From Candidatus Macondimonas diazotrophica (GTDB lineage Bacteria; Pseudomonadota; Gammaproteobacteria; UBA5335), in the NCBI RefSeq assembly GCF_004684205.1, contig NZ_SRIO01000002.1, forward strand, positions 180,702-244,701: 64,000 bases of DNA. Reading direction: 5' to 3'. This document shows positions 9,245-18,735 of this stretch, one piece after another. Under the pieces are notes generated by a model. It searched no databases. It saw only the letters and a program-made list of their open reading frames with translations, and had not been told where the DNA came from. The stretch's first letter is position 1. The number at the start of each line of letters is the position of its first letter. The position numbers and the translations under genes were made by a program.

Positions 9245-9331
9245 TGGTGCCGGGAGCGAGAGTCGAACTCGCACTCCCTCACGGGAACCGGATTTTGAGT
9301 CCGGCGCGTCTACCAGTTCCGCCATCCCGGC
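9245..9331 (-). tRNA. tRNA-Leu (anticodon CAA)
   Basis: On the minus strand the 87-nt sequence begins GCCGGGA and ends TCCCGGC-A-CCA, giving a perfect 7-bp acceptor stem with encoded CCA (9245-9247). The anticodon stem CCGGA/TCCGG encloses loop CTCAAAA with anticodon CAA, which reads UUG. The T-arm loop TTCGACTC is present. The long variable arm (TTCCCGTGAGGGA) is the class II feature expected of tRNA-Leu. It sits between yciK and tesB. No integrase scar or 3'-end duplication is visible next to it. Confidence 0.97.
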
Positions 9332-9399
9332 ACAGGATCGAAGCGCGCAAGTATAGCCCAGGTGCTTAGGAAACCCAATGGGCCAATACAGACCGCGGG

Positions 9400-10161
9400 T
9401 CATTCATCCCAGGGGCCGCCTTCACCAATCACAAACGATCGTCCGGTCAAGCCCCGGCCGCCCGGCCCGAGGAGGAATAGGTAAGGCCGGCATACGGCCT
9501 CAGGCAGCGGCAGGTCGGCGTGGGCGGGTTCAGGATAGATGCGCTGATACAGGGCCGTATCGACGAGGCCTGGGTCCAGGCTGTTGACCCGGATGGGCGT
9601 GTTGGCTTCGGTTTCTTCCGCCATGATCTGCATCAGGCCCTCTAGGGCAAACTTACTGGCTCCATAGGCTCCATAGTAAGCCTTGCCACGGCGGCCGGTT
9701 GCGTCACTGCTGAACAGGACCGAAGCATCGCTCGAGGCCATCAGCAACGGCCAGCAGCAGCGGGTCAGCAGGAAGGGCGCATTCAAATTGACCTGAAGGG
9801 TGCGATACCACTCCTCGATGGGATAGTGGTTGAGCGGCGTCAGCCCGTGCAGGTGAGCGGCGTTGTGTAGCAGGCCGTCCAGTCGCCCGAATGTGCCTTG
9901 GATCTGATCGATGAGTCCTTGGCATTCGTCCCAGTGCAGGGATTCCAGATTCAGGGGCGCGATTGCCGGTTCGGGTCCCCCTGCAGCCTTGATGGTGTCG
10001 TAGACCTGCTCGAGTTCGGCCACCCGTCGGCCGCTCAGGATGACCGTCGCGCCATGCCGTGCCAGCGCCAGGCTGACAGCGCGGCCGATTCCTCGGCTTG
10101 CGCCGGTCACCAGAATGATGCGGTCCTGTAGATTGAAAGAGTCGGATAGAAAGGCGTTCAT
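9400..10161 (-). CDS. yciK: YciK family SDR oxidoreductase
   Basis: Short-chain dehydrogenase of unknown substrate, 253 residues. The Rossmann motif GASRGIG lies at residues 20-26, the LHNAA motif in the middle, and the catalytic YGASK after the strand-5 serine segment. In Pseudomonas the homologue follows ubiG and mupP, and the same order holds here except for one inserted gene. It is the last protein gene of the leftward operon starting at mtaD, 16 bp after the squalene-synthase-like gene. The start at 10161 is chosen because upstream codons fall in the preceding gene. Confidence 0.9.
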   Translation of the reverse strand: MNAFLSDSFNLQDRIILVTGASRGIGRAVSLALARHGATVILSGRRVAELEQVYDTIKAAGGPEPAIAPLNLESLHWDECQGLIDQIQGTFGRLDGLLHNAAHLHGLTPLNHYPIEEWYRTLQVNLNAPFLLTRCCWPLLMASSDASVLFSSDATGRRGKAYYGAYGASKFALEGLMQIMAEETEANTPIRVNSLDPGLVDTALYQRIYPEPAHADLPLPEAVCRPYLFLLGPGGRGLTGRSFVIGEGGPWDE

Positions 10162-10177
10162 GGGCTGAACCTTGAGA

Positions 10178-11026
10178 TCAGGGTTGAAAATGGCTGGGTT
10201 GCCGCAATGCCCTGCGATGCCGGCGGGCCGCCTGCCAGAGAATGCCGAGTCGGCGGATGGGCGGCACGGCCTGTTGCGCCGCACTGGCTTCAAACTGGCG
10301 GTGACGCCAGCGGGCGAGACGCTGCATGGCCAAAGCCAGTTCCAGTCGATGCGGCAGCAAGGCTGGTCGGCTCGGCTGGGTGGTTTGCAGATGTTCCAAG
10401 CGTTGCTCGACCTGCTGGATCAGTCTGCCATAAAACGTCTGGACCGGCGTTTCGGGCGGCGTGGCAGCCAGCTGCATGGGGGTCAGGCCAGCGTCATGCA
10501 ACCAAGCGACTGGTAGTTCGACATGACCTTGGGCGGCCTGGCGGGGCAGACGCAGGAGATGCCGAGGCCACGCCGCCAAGACGCCCCAGTGCTGACCGGC
10601 AAGTGCAGCGTTGCGATCGAGCGCATCCGCCACCAAGGCCCCGAAATGGCCGCCGCGGCGCATCAGGAGATCGTCCAGATCGCGTTCATCCTCGATTTCT
10701 CGGTACTGTAACTCGCTTCCCCATCCATCACACCAGGTCAACAAACGGCTGCGATCGAGCGGCTTGCCGCCCGCTTGTGCCAACGCCACGAGGATCGGAT
10801 GATCGTGGGTCTCGGGGTAGGCGCTCAGCCCGTCGCGCCACCATTGCAATTTGGTGGCGGCAACGCCCGGCTCGACTGCATGAATGGCCAGATCCTCGAT
10901 TTCCACCCGCAGGGCGTAGAGCGCTTCGAGCATCGAGCGGGTGCCGGCTGGAGTGAAGCTCAGCATGACGCGCCATTCCGGCGCGCGTCGGTCAAGCACG
11001 TCTTGGCAATAGGCCTGGGGTGTCAT
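10178..11026 (-). CDS. Squalene/phytoene-synthase-like protein (NDUFAF6-like)
   Basis: A 282-residue all-helical protein of the squalene/phytoene synthase superfamily; KLQWWRDGL is the recognisable family block. The first aspartate-rich motif of true prenyl synthases (DxxxD) is not present where expected (the segment reads ALRVEIEDLA), and the second region reads EIEDERDLDDL. Prenyl-diphosphate condensation is therefore doubtful, and it resembles the NDUFAF6-like branch, whose bacterial role is not settled. Its ATG overlaps the stop of the mupP-like gene (ATGA), so the two are coupled. The ATG at 11026 is preferred; the longer frame would run deep into the phosphatase gene. Confidence 0.75.
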   Translation of the reverse strand: MTPQAYCQDVLDRRAPEWRVMLSFTPAGTRSMLEALYALRVEIEDLAIHAVEPGVAATKLQWWRDGLSAYPETHDHPILVALAQAGGKPLDRSRLLTWCDGWGSELQYREIEDERDLDDLLMRRGGHFGALVADALDRNAALAGQHWGVLAAWPRHLLRLPRQAAQGHVELPVAWLHDAGLTPMQLAATPPETPVQTFYGRLIQQVEQRLEHLQTTQPSRPALLPHRLELALAMQRLARWRHRQFEASAAQQAVPPIRRLGILWQAARRHRRALRQPSHFQP

Positions 11027-11742
11027 GACGTCCGATCCAACCAGTTCAACAGGTCGGTGGGTTGGTGGACGAGGCCATGCGCCGGCCATGCGCCGGGTGG
11101 GTCGGTCTGTTCGACATAGCCATACGTCGCGGCCAGTGACCATGCGCCGGCGGCGCGGGCCGCGAGGATGTCGCGCCGGTCGTCGCCCACCATGACGGCC
11201 ATCGACGGCGGAACCCTCAATTGCGCGCAGGCCAGATGGATCGGCGCCGGATCGGGCTTGCGTACCGGCAGCGTGTCGCCGCAGACGAGACAACCGGCAC
11301 GCTGGCTGAGGCCCAGGCCGTCCATAAGGGGGTGGGTGAAGCGGCGCGGCTTGTTGGTGACGATCCCCCAGCACAGGCCGCGCGATTCGATCTGGTCGAG
11401 CACGCGGTCCATGCCGGGAAAGAGTCGGGTCCGGACGCAGACAGCGCCGGCATAGTGATCCAGCAAGGCGTCCACCAGTGCTGCGGCTTCCGGTGCCCCG
11501 CTGTCCAGACCGAAGCCGCACTGGATCAGGCCGCGGGCGCCTTTGGAGACCCAGGGGCGAATCGTGTTCAGCGGCAGTTCGTCGAGGTCGGCCTGACGGC
11601 GCAGGGTATTCAGTGCGGCGCCCAGATCGGGGGCGGTGTCGGCCAGTGTTCCGTCGAGATCGAACAGCACGGCCCGAATGAGTCGTTCGCCGTCGGAGTC
11701 TCGCCCGCCCGTCGGGATTGCCGCCTGCACCCGTTCAACCAT
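11023..11742 (-). CDS. mupP: HAD phosphatase, MupP-like (N-acetylmuramate 6-phosphate phosphatase) or Gph
   Basis: HAD-superfamily subclass IA phosphatase, 239 residues. It has motif [13 protein letters not shown] (nucleophile Asp plus acid/base Asp), motif II with GIVTNKP, and motif IV with VGDDRRDI. By sequence class it could be phosphoglycolate phosphatase. Its position between ubiG and yciK is that of Pseudomonas mupP, which dephosphorylates MurNAc-6-P in cell-wall recycling, so MupP is the better guess. The rest of that pathway (amgK, murU) is not in the window. The first 8 bp overlap the end of ubiG and the stop overlaps the next gene, so translation is coupled on both sides. Confidence 0.75.
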   Translation of the reverse strand: MVERVQAAIPTGGRDSDGERLIRAVLFDLDGTLADTAPDLGAALNTLRRQADLDELPLNTIRPWVSKGARGLIQCGFGLDSGAPEAAALVDALLDHYAGAVCVRTRLFPGMDRVLDQIESRGLCWGIVTNKPRRFTHPLMDGLGLSQRAGCLVCGDTLPVRKPDPAPIHLACAQLRVPPSMAVMVGDDRRDILAARAAGAWSLAATYGYVEQTDPPGAWPAHGLVHQPTDLLNWLDRTS

Positions 11743-12448
11743 CGCGGCTGCAGTGCACCAAGTAGTTTACGTCCACCCCGGGCGCCAGCCAGTAGTAGCG
11801 CAGCAGCGGGTTGTAGTGCATGCCGGTCAGGTCGCGCAGGGTCAGGCCATTGCCGCGGATCCATCCCTCCATTTCCGAGGGGCGAATGAACTTGGCGTAC
11901 TCGTGCGTCCCGCGTGGCAGCAGCCGCAGCACGTATTCGGCACCGACAATGGCGAACAGGAAGGATTTGGGTGTCCGGTTGATGGTCGAAAAATACAGCT
12001 GTCCACCGGGCTTGACCAGCCGCGCGCACGCCGCCACCACGGCGCCGGGATCAGGGACATGTTCCAGCATTTCCAGGCAGGTAACGATGTCGTAGCTTTC
12101 CGGCTCCGCCGCGCTCATGGCCTCGGCGGTCTGCTGCAGGTAGCGCACCTGCGCGCCGGATTGTTCGGCATGGATGCGGGCAACGGCGAGGGGGGCTTCG
12201 CCCATGTCGATCCCGGTCACATCGGCGCCGCGCAGGGCCATGGCTTCACTCAGCAGTCCACCGCCGCAGCCGACATCCAGCACCCGGCGGTCCTTGAGCG
12301 GGCTGCGCTGGTCAATGTAGTTGAGCCGCAGCGGATTGATGTCGTGCAGCGGCTTGAACTCACTGTGCGGATCCCACCAGCGGCTGGCCAGCGCTTCGAA
12401 CTTCTGGATTTCCTGTCGATCGACGTTGTCGCCGGCATGTTCAATCAT
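11735..12448 (-). CDS. ubiG: UbiG, ubiquinone biosynthesis O-methyltransferase
   Basis: SAM-dependent methyltransferase performing both O-methylation steps of ubiquinone synthesis at the inner membrane face; 237 residues, the family length. Motif [14 protein letters not shown] and the post-I acidic GIDMGEAPL bind SAM. The N-terminal block [15 protein letters not shown] and the later [19 protein letters not shown] are specific to UbiG. The start at 12448 has the ribosome site AGGAGAATTCCG. The gene overlaps mtaD upstream by 8 bp and mupP downstream by 8 bp. Confidence 0.96.
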   Translation of the reverse strand: MIEHAGDNVDRQEIQKFEALASRWWDPHSEFKPLHDINPLRLNYIDQRSPLKDRRVLDVGCGGGLLSEAMALRGADVTGIDMGEAPLAVARIHAEQSGAQVRYLQQTAEAMSAAEPESYDIVTCLEMLEHVPDPGAVVAACARLVKPGGQLYFSTINRTPKSFLFAIVGAEYVLRLLPRGTHEYAKFIRPSEMEGWIRGNGLTLRDLTGMHYNPLLRYYWLAPGVDVNYLVHCSRDG

Positions 12449-13820
12449 CGGAATTCTCCTGGGAGGCCGTGGCAATGCGAATGCCCCATTCGCGCGCCTC
12501 CTGAATCAGCGCTGCTTCATCCATGTGGGTCAGGACGCCGTTTCGCAGCAGGGGTCTGCCCGCCACCCAGACATCGGTGACGTGATCGCGGTGAGCGGTA
12601 TACACCAGTTGAGAGAGCGGATGGTAGAGCGGTTGCCGATCGAGTCCGCCCAGATCGACTGCCACCACATCGGCCCACTTGCCGGGACGCAGGCTGCCGG
12701 TCTCTTGGTCGATGCCCAGTGCTCGTGCACCATTCAGCGTGGCCATCTGCAGGGCCTGAAATGCCGGCACGGCAGCGGCGTCTTGGCTGACGCCCTTGGC
12801 CAGGAGCGCGGCGGTTCGCATTTCGGCCAGCAGATCGAGATCGTTGTTGCTGGCGGCGCCATCGGTTCCGAGGGCGACATTCACCCCGGCAGCCAGCAAT
12901 GCCGAGACCGGGCAGAAGCCGCTGGCCAGCTTCAGATTGGATTCGGGACAGTGAATGACATGTGTGCCGGTCCGGGCGAGGAGGGCGATTTCGTCCACCA
13001 GCAACTGGGTCATGTGGACGGCCAGGAAGCCCGGACCCAGAAGGCCAAGCGCCTCGAGTCTCGCCAGCGGGCGGCGCCCATCGCGCTCGGTCGCCTCGGC
13101 AACCTCGCCTGCGGTCTCATGGACATGCATGTGGATCGGCACATCGAGCTCGTCCGCCAGCACCTTGAGTCTTTGCAGCGGCGCATCGGAGACCGTGTAG
13201 GGGGCATGCGGGGCGAAAGCTGTCCGGATCAGCGGGTGTTCGCGCCACGCGTCGTGCAGGGCGAGTCCCTTGGTGAAATAGTCGTCCGCGTTACGGGCAT
13301 AGCGGGTGGGAAAATCGAGCACGATCATGCCTAAGCAGGCCCGCAGGCCGCATTCGGCTGCGATCCGGGCAGTCTGCTCCGGGAAGAAGTACATGTCATT
13401 GAAACAGGTGGTGCCACCCTTGATCATTTCGGCCATGGCCAGCCGGCTGCCGGCTTCCACGAAGTCGGCGTTCACCCAGCGCTGCTCAGCCGGCCAGATA
13501 TGTTCGCCGAGCCAGCTCATCAGCGGCAGATCGTCTGCCAGGCCGCGCAGCAGATTCATCGCGCTGTGTGTATGCGCGTTGATCAGGCCGGGAATCAGGG
13601 CCTGCTGCGGCAGATTGATTTCGGTGACGGCCCGGAAGCGCTCGCGCGCTTCGCGTTGCGGAAGCACCGCTACAATACGCCCATCCAGGATCGCCAGGCT
13701 GTGCGCGGGCCAGACCGCGCCTTCGGGTTCGACCGGAATGATCCAAGCAGCATGCAGCAGAGTATCGACAGCGTCCACGGGCAAGTCTCGCGGGCCAGGA
13801 ATGTGGACGAAGTGTAGCAT
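12441..13820 (-). CDS. mtaD: 5'-methylthioadenosine / S-adenosylhomocysteine deaminase (MtaD)
   Basis: TRZ/ATZ-type amidohydrolase that deaminates methylthioadenosine to methylthioinosine. The metal ligands are visible as [25 protein letters not shown] and [14 protein letters not shown]. With the ATG at 13820 the protein has 459 residues. A GTG at 13778 (start [18 protein letters not shown]) matches the usual family N-terminus better and may be the true start; neither has a strong ribosome site. It is divergent from mtnA, with about 70 bp between, and heads the leftward operon. Together with mtnA it serves methylthioadenosine salvage, as in Pseudomonas. Confidence 0.9.
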   Translation of the reverse strand: MLHFVHIPGPRDLPVDAVDTLLHAAWIIPVEPEGAVWPAHSLAILDGRIVAVLPQREARERFRAVTEINLPQQALIPGLINAHTHSAMNLLRGLADDLPLMSWLGEHIWPAEQRWVNADFVEAGSRLAMAEMIKGGTTCFNDMYFFPEQTARIAAECGLRACLGMIVLDFPTRYARNADDYFTKGLALHDAWREHPLIRTAFAPHAPYTVSDAPLQRLKVLADELDVPIHMHVHETAGEVAEATERDGRRPLARLEALGLLGPGFLAVHMTQLLVDEIALLARTGTHVIHCPESNLKLASGFCPVSALLAAGVNVALGTDGAASNNDLDLLAEMRTAALLAKGVSQDAAAVPAFQALQMATLNGARALGIDQETGSLRPGKWADVVAVDLGGLDRQPLYHPLSQLVYTAHRDHVTDVWVAGRPLLRNGVLTHMDEAALIQEAREWGIRIATASQENSDD

Positions 13821-13891
13821 CGGCCGCCGCGCTGCCGCAGGGGTGGCGCCGTGCTAGAGTGCGCTTCCGCGGGCGCTCCGAAGGAGAGGTG

Positions 13892-14938
13892 ATGATGGCG
13901 AACGATCAGGTGCGCGCCTTGCGCTGGGATGGCGAGATTCTGCACGTGCTGGATCAGCGCCGGTTGCCGACCGAGGAACATTGGCTGGTCGCAACCGATG
14001 CCGCCGAGACCGCTCGCGTGATCCATGACATGGCCGTACGCGGCGCGCCAGCGATTGGCTTGGCCGGTGCCTACGGTCTGGTCATGGCCGCCCGCGAACT
14101 CGCTGGGCGTGATGCGCCCGGCTGGATTGCCGGCATAGCCGAAACCGTCGCCCTGCTGGCGGCCGCCCGGCCCACGGCCGTCAATCTGGCTGCAGCCTTG
14201 GGCCGGCTCGAGCACATCGCCCGTCAGGGCATCCCCGGCGACTGGCGCGCTCTTGAGCAGGCGGCTGGGGCGCTCTGGGCGGAAGATTTGGCGGCCAACG
14301 TCCGCATGGGCGAGTTGGGTGCCGCTTTCCTGAAGCCGGGTACGCGGGTGTTGACCCACTGCAACACCGGATCACTGGCGACGGCGGGGCTGGGAACGGC
14401 GCTGGGTGTGATCCGGACCGCCTGGATGCAGCAGCGGCTGGCGGGGGTCTATGCCACCGAATCGCGTCCGTGGTTGCAGGGGGGGCGGTTGACCAGCTGG
14501 GAGCTCAACCGTGACGGGATCCCCGTCAACCTGATCGTGGACAGTGCCGCGGCGTTCTTCATGGCGCGCGGAGAGATCGATTGGGTGATCGTGGGGGCGG
14601 ATCGCATCACCGCCAATGGCGATGTGGCCAACAAGATCGGAACCTACGCGCTTGCCGTGGCCGCGCGCCATCATGGCATCCGTGTCATGGTGGTGGCGCC
14701 CGCTGCCACGATCGATCTCGGGATGACGCGCGGAGAGGACATTCCGATCGAGTTTCGCGGACCGGAGGAAATCCTGCGTGTTTCGGGCCGCAGCGCCGTC
14801 GAACCGCTGCTTACGGCACTCAATCCCGTATTCGATGTAACGCCGGCCGGTTTGATTGATGTATTGGTCACGGAGAAGGGCATCATCGAGCGGCCGGATG
14901 CGGCTGGCCTGGCGGCCTTGATGGGCGGGCCGTGCTAA
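13892..14938 (+). CDS. mtnA: Methylthioribose-1-phosphate isomerase (MtnA)
   Basis: Converts 5-methylthioribose 1-phosphate to methylthioribulose 1-phosphate in methionine salvage. It is 348 residues. The catalytic Cys lies in THCNTGSLATAG and the catalytic Asp in VGADRITANGDVANKIGT. The start at 13892 follows AAGGAGAGG; the next codon is also ATG. Later salvage genes (mtnB, C, D) are not in the window. It sits 55 bp before gyrA and is probably cotranscribed with it, the same order as in Pseudomonas. Confidence 0.95.
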   Translation: MMANDQVRALRWDGEILHVLDQRRLPTEEHWLVATDAAETARVIHDMAVRGAPAIGLAGAYGLVMAARELAGRDAPGWIAGIAETVALLAAARPTAVNLAAALGRLEHIARQGIPGDWRALEQAAGALWAEDLAANVRMGELGAAFLKPGTRVLTHCNTGSLATAGLGTALGVIRTAWMQQRLAGVYATESRPWLQGGRLTSWELNRDGIPVNLIVDSAAAFFMARGEIDWVIVGADRITANGDVANKIGTYALAVAARHHGIRVMVVAPAATIDLGMTRGEDIPIEFRGPEEILRVSGRSAVEPLLTALNPVFDVTPAGLIDVLVTEKGIIERPDAAGLAALMGGPC

Positions 14939-14993
14939 AATTGCCCGCTTGAATATTCGAACGGAAAGCGGGGCGCATCCCGCGTGAGGCAGC

Positions 14994-17549
14994 ATGGCTG
15001 AGGTCGCTAAAGAAATCCTGGACGTCAATCTCGAAGACGAGATGCGCCAGTCCTATCTGGACTATGCCATGAGCGTCATCGTCGGCCGGGCGTTGCCCGA
15101 TGTCCGCGATGGGCTCAAGCCGGTGCATCGGCGCGTGCTCTTCGCCATGCACGAGCTCGGCAACGACTGGAACAAGCCCTATAAGAAGTCGGCCCGCGTG
15201 GTCGGCGACGTGATCGGTAAGTACCATCCTCACGGCGACACTGCGGTCTACGACACCATCGTGCGGATGGCGCAGCCGTTTTCGATGCGCAACGTCCTTA
15301 TCGACGGCCAGGGCAACTTCGGCTCGATCGACGGCGATGCGCCGGCAGCCATGCGTTACACCGAAATCCGCATGGCCAAGCTGGCGCACGAGCTGCTGGC
15401 CGATCTGGACAAGGAAACCGTCGATTTCTCGGCGAACTACGACGGCTCCGAGCATGAGCCGGTCGTCCTGCCGACGCGCGTGCCCAATCTCCTGGTCAAC
15501 GGTTCCACCGGCATCGCAGTGGGCATGGCGACCAATATCCCGCCGCACAATCTCGGCGAGGTAGTGGACGCCTGCCTGGCCCTGATCGACGATCCCGCGC
15601 TGGAGATCGAAGCACTGCTGGAGCGGGTGCCGGGACCGGACTTCCCCACGCGCGCGATCATCAACGGCGTGCATGGTATCCGCGAGGCGTACCGGACCGG
15701 CCGCGGCCGTATCTATCTGCGTGCGCGCTGTCATTTCGAGGACTTCGACCGCGGTCGTCAGGCGATCGTGGTGACCGAGTTGCCCTATCAGGTCAACAAG
15801 GCCCGGCTGTTGGAGAAGATCGCCGAGCTGGTCAAAGAAAAACGCATCGAGGGCATTACCGAGCTACGCGATGAGTCCGACAAGGACGGGCTGCGCATGG
15901 TGATCGAGTTGCGCCGCGGCGAAGTCGCCGAGGTGGTACTGAACAACCTCTACCAGCACACTGCCTTGCAGACCGTGTTCGGAATCAACATGGTGGGCTT
16001 GCTCGACGGCCAGCCGCGCCTGCTCAATCTCAAGGAGCTTTTGGAGGCTTTCCTGCGTCATCGCCGCGAGGTCGTGACGCGGCGAACGCTGTTCGAACTG
16101 CGCAAGGCCCGCGAGCGTGCGCATCTGGTTGAAGGGTTGGCCATTGCGCTGGCGAACATCGACGAGATGATTGCCCTGATCAAGGCCTCCCCCACCCCGG
16201 CGGATGCCAAGGCAGCGCTGGTGGAACGGGTCTGGGTTTCGGCGTTGATCGAACAGATGCTGGCACGTGCCGGCGAGGTTTCCGCGCGGCCCGACGGGCT
16301 CGACCCGGCATTCGGACCCAGCCCGGCCGGCTATCGACTCTCGCCGGCCCAGGCTCAGGCCATTCTGGATCTGCGCCTGCACCGCCTGACGGCGCTGGAG
16401 CAGGACAAGCTGCTCGAGGAATACCGCGGGCTGCTCGACAGCATTCGTGAGCTGGGGCTGATCCTGGCCGATCCGATGCGTCTGATGCAGGTGATTCGCG
16501 ACGAGCTCGAGCAGATTCGCAAGGATTTTGCCGATCCGCGTCGCACCGAAATCCTGGTTGATCATCTCGACCTGAGCATGGAAGACCTGATCACGCCTCA
16601 GGAAGTCGTGGTCACGCTGACTCATCAAGGTTATGCCAAAAGTCAGCCGGTCGATCAGTATCAGGCGCAGCGGCGTGGCGGCCGCGGAAAGTTGGCCACG
16701 AACCAGAAGGAAGAAGACTTCATCGACAAGATGTTCGTGGCCAATACCCACGATACACTGTTGTGCTTTTCGTCGCTGGGCAAGGTCTACTGGCTCAAGG
16801 TCTACGAGCTGCCGCAGGGCAGTCGCGGTGCCCGAGGCAAGCCCATCGTCAATTTGCTGCCGCTGGGGATGGGTGAACGGATTAATGCCATTCTGCCGAT
16901 CAAGGAGTTTACCGAGGACAGCTACGTTCTCATGGCGACCCGCGGTGGAACGGTCAAGAAAACCCCGTTGTCAGAATTCTCCCGTCCGCGCAGCTCCGGC
17001 ATCATCGCCATCCTGCTCCGGGATGATGATCGGCTTGTGGACGTAGCGTTGACCGATGGCGAGACCGAGGTGATGTTGTTTACCGATGCCGGCAAGGCGA
17101 TTCGCTTCCATGAGTCGGAAGTCCGTGCCATGGGCCGAGCAGCCGGCGGGATTCGCGGCATCAAGGTCGCCCGATCAGCTCAGGTGATCGGCCTGTTGAC
17201 CGTCGGCGAGGGAACGGTATTGACCGTCGCTGAAAATGGCTTTGGCAAGCGCTCTCAGTTCGAGGACTTTCCGCAGCATGGTCGCGGCGGACAAGGGGTG
17301 ATCGCGTTGCAGACCAGCGAACGTAACGGGCGTATGGTGGCGGCGGTGCGGGTAAGCGAGGATGATCAGATCATGTTGCTCAGCAGCAGTGGCGCTCTGG
17401 TGCGAACGGCGGTTTCGGAGATTTCGGTCTTGGGACGCAATACTCAGGGTGTACGGGTCATCAAGCTGGAAGCCGGTGAGCGTCTGTGTGCCGTGGACCG
17501 GGTGATCTGTCTGGATGACGAGGATGATGAGGGCTGCGATCCGCAGTGA
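14994..17549 (+). CDS. gyrA: DNA gyrase subunit A
   Basis: Breakage-reunion subunit of the A2B2 type II topoisomerase that introduces negative supercoils; 851 residues. The catalytic tyrosine is Y122 in [10 protein letters not shown]. In the quinolone-resistance region ([13 protein letters not shown]) residue 83 is Thr where E. coli has Ser, as naturally in Pseudomonas, and 87 is Asp. The C-terminal beta-pinwheel carries the GyrA box QRRGGRG, needed for DNA wrapping. Numbering matches E. coli exactly through this region, which supports the start. It is followed by serC after 56 bp. Confidence 0.99.
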   Translation: MAEVAKEILDVNLEDEMRQSYLDYAMSVIVGRALPDVRDGLKPVHRRVLFAMHELGNDWNKPYKKSARVVGDVIGKYHPHGDTAVYDTIVRMAQPFSMRNVLIDGQGNFGSIDGDAPAAMRYTEIRMAKLAHELLADLDKETVDFSANYDGSEHEPVVLPTRVPNLLVNGSTGIAVGMATNIPPHNLGEVVDACLALIDDPALEIEALLERVPGPDFPTRAIINGVHGIREAYRTGRGRIYLRARCHFEDFDRGRQAIVVTELPYQVNKARLLEKIAELVKEKRIEGITELRDESDKDGLRMVIELRRGEVAEVVLNNLYQHTALQTVFGINMVGLLDGQPRLLNLKELLEAFLRHRREVVTRRTLFELRKARERAHLVEGLAIALANIDEMIALIKASPTPADAKAALVERVWVSALIEQMLARAGEVSARPDGLDPAFGPSPAGYRLSPAQAQAILDLRLHRLTALEQDKLLEEYRGLLDSIRELGLILADPMRLMQVIRDELEQIRKDFADPRRTEILVDHLDLSMEDLITPQEVVVTLTHQGYAKSQPVDQYQAQRRGGRGKLATNQKEEDFIDKMFVANTHDTLLCFSSLGKVYWLKVYELPQGSRGARGKPIVNLLPLGMGERINAILPIKEFTEDSYVLMATRGGTVKKTPLSEFSRPRSSGIIAILLRDDDRLVDVALTDGETEVMLFTDAGKAIRFHESEVRAMGRAAGGIRGIKVARSAQVIGLLTVGEGTVLTVAENGFGKRSQFEDFPQHGRGGQGVIALQTSERNGRMVAAVRVSEDDQIMLLSSSGALVRTAVSEISVLGRNTQGVRVIKLEAGERLCAVDRVICLDDEDDEGCDPQ

Positions 17550-17605
17550 TCGACGGCGGAGCCACAGACCCATGTCGTGGCAATGAATGGTGGATAGAGG
17601 ACACT

Positions 17606-18688
17606 ATGGCGCGGGTATACAACTTCAATGCGGGTCCGGCGGCGCTGCCGCAAGTGGTGCTGGAACAGGTGCGGGACGAATTGCTGGATTGGCATGGCAG
17701 CGGCATGTCCGTGATGGAGATGAGCCATCGCGGCAAGGAATTCATGGCGATTGCCGCCCAGGCCGAGCAAGACCTGCGTGAGCTGCTCGCCATTCCGGAA
17801 AATTACAAGGTGTTGTTCCTACAGGGTGGCGCGACCACTCAGTTTGCGATGGTTCCCTTGAATCTCATGGGGGAAGGTCGGCGCGCCGACTACATCCACA
17901 CCGGCGCATGGTCGAAGAAAGCCATCTCCGAGGCCAAGAAGTTCGGCGCGGTGAACATCGCTGCCTCCGGAGAGGAAAGCGGTTTTGCGGCGATTCCGCC
18001 CCAGTCCGCCTGGCGCCTCGATTCCGAGGCCGCCTATGTGCATTACACGCCCAACGAAACCATTGGCGGCGTTGAATTCCACTGGATTCCGGAAACCGGC
18101 GGCGTGCCGCTGGTTGGAGACTTTTCTTCGACCTTGCTGTCGCGTCCGGTGGATGTGTCCCGATTTGGCCTCATTTACGCGGGCGCCCAAAAGAACGTCG
18201 GTCCTGCCGGGGTGACGCTGGTCATCGTGCGAGAGGATCTGGTGGGGCACGCCTTGCCCGGTACGCCGACCATCCTGGACTACGCGCCGCAGGTCGAGAA
18301 CGACTCGATGTACAACACGCCGGCCACGTTCTCCTGGTATGTCGCGGGCCTGGTGTTCGCTCATCTCAAGGCCCAAGGGGGCCTCGCCGCCATGGCCGAG
18401 ATCAATCAGCGCAAAGCGAAACTCCTTTACCGGACGATCGACGAGTCCGGGTTCTACCGCAATCCGGTGGCGATCGCCGATCGGTCCTGGATGAACGTGC
18501 CGTTCATCCTGCCTGACGCGGCGCTGGACGCGACCTTCCTGAGCGAAGCCAAGGCGGCAGGCTTGCTTGGCCTGAAGGGGCATCGTTCCGTTGGGGGCAT
18601 GCGCGCCAGCATCTACAATGCGGTGTCCTATGAGGCGGTTGAGACGCTGGTGGCGTTCATGAAAGATTTTCAGCAACGCCACGGCTGA
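17606..18688 (+). CDS. serC: Phosphoserine aminotransferase (SerC)
   Basis: PLP enzyme converting 3-phosphohydroxypyruvate to phosphoserine, and the matching step of PLP synthesis; 360 residues. The start MARVYNFNAGPAALP is the family N-terminus and follows ATAGAGG. The PLP lysine lies in YAGAQKNVGPAG, and GGATTQF contacts the phosphate. It is followed 47 bp later by serA, so two of the three serine-pathway steps are adjacent. Confidence 0.97.
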   Translation: MARVYNFNAGPAALPQVVLEQVRDELLDWHGSGMSVMEMSHRGKEFMAIAAQAEQDLRELLAIPENYKVLFLQGGATTQFAMVPLNLMGEGRRADYIHTGAWSKKAISEAKKFGAVNIAASGEESGFAAIPPQSAWRLDSEAAYVHYTPNETIGGVEFHWIPETGGVPLVGDFSSTLLSRPVDVSRFGLIYAGAQKNVGPAGVTLVIVREDLVGHALPGTPTILDYAPQVENDSMYNTPATFSWYVAGLVFAHLKAQGGLAAMAEINQRKAKLLYRTIDESGFYRNPVAIADRSWMNVPFILPDAALDATFLSEAKAAGLLGLKGHRSVGGMRASIYNAVSYEAVETLVAFMKDFQQRHG

Positions 18689-18735
18689 ACGCTTTGCGAC
18701 ACACGCTTCCCTGACGCTGATCTGTAGGCGGTTTC

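Noticed and set aside
9245..9331. tRNA-Leu as attachment site for the integrase
   Set aside because: The integrase is more than 52 kb away, with conserved core genes between, and no copy of the tRNA 3' end was noticed near the integrase.
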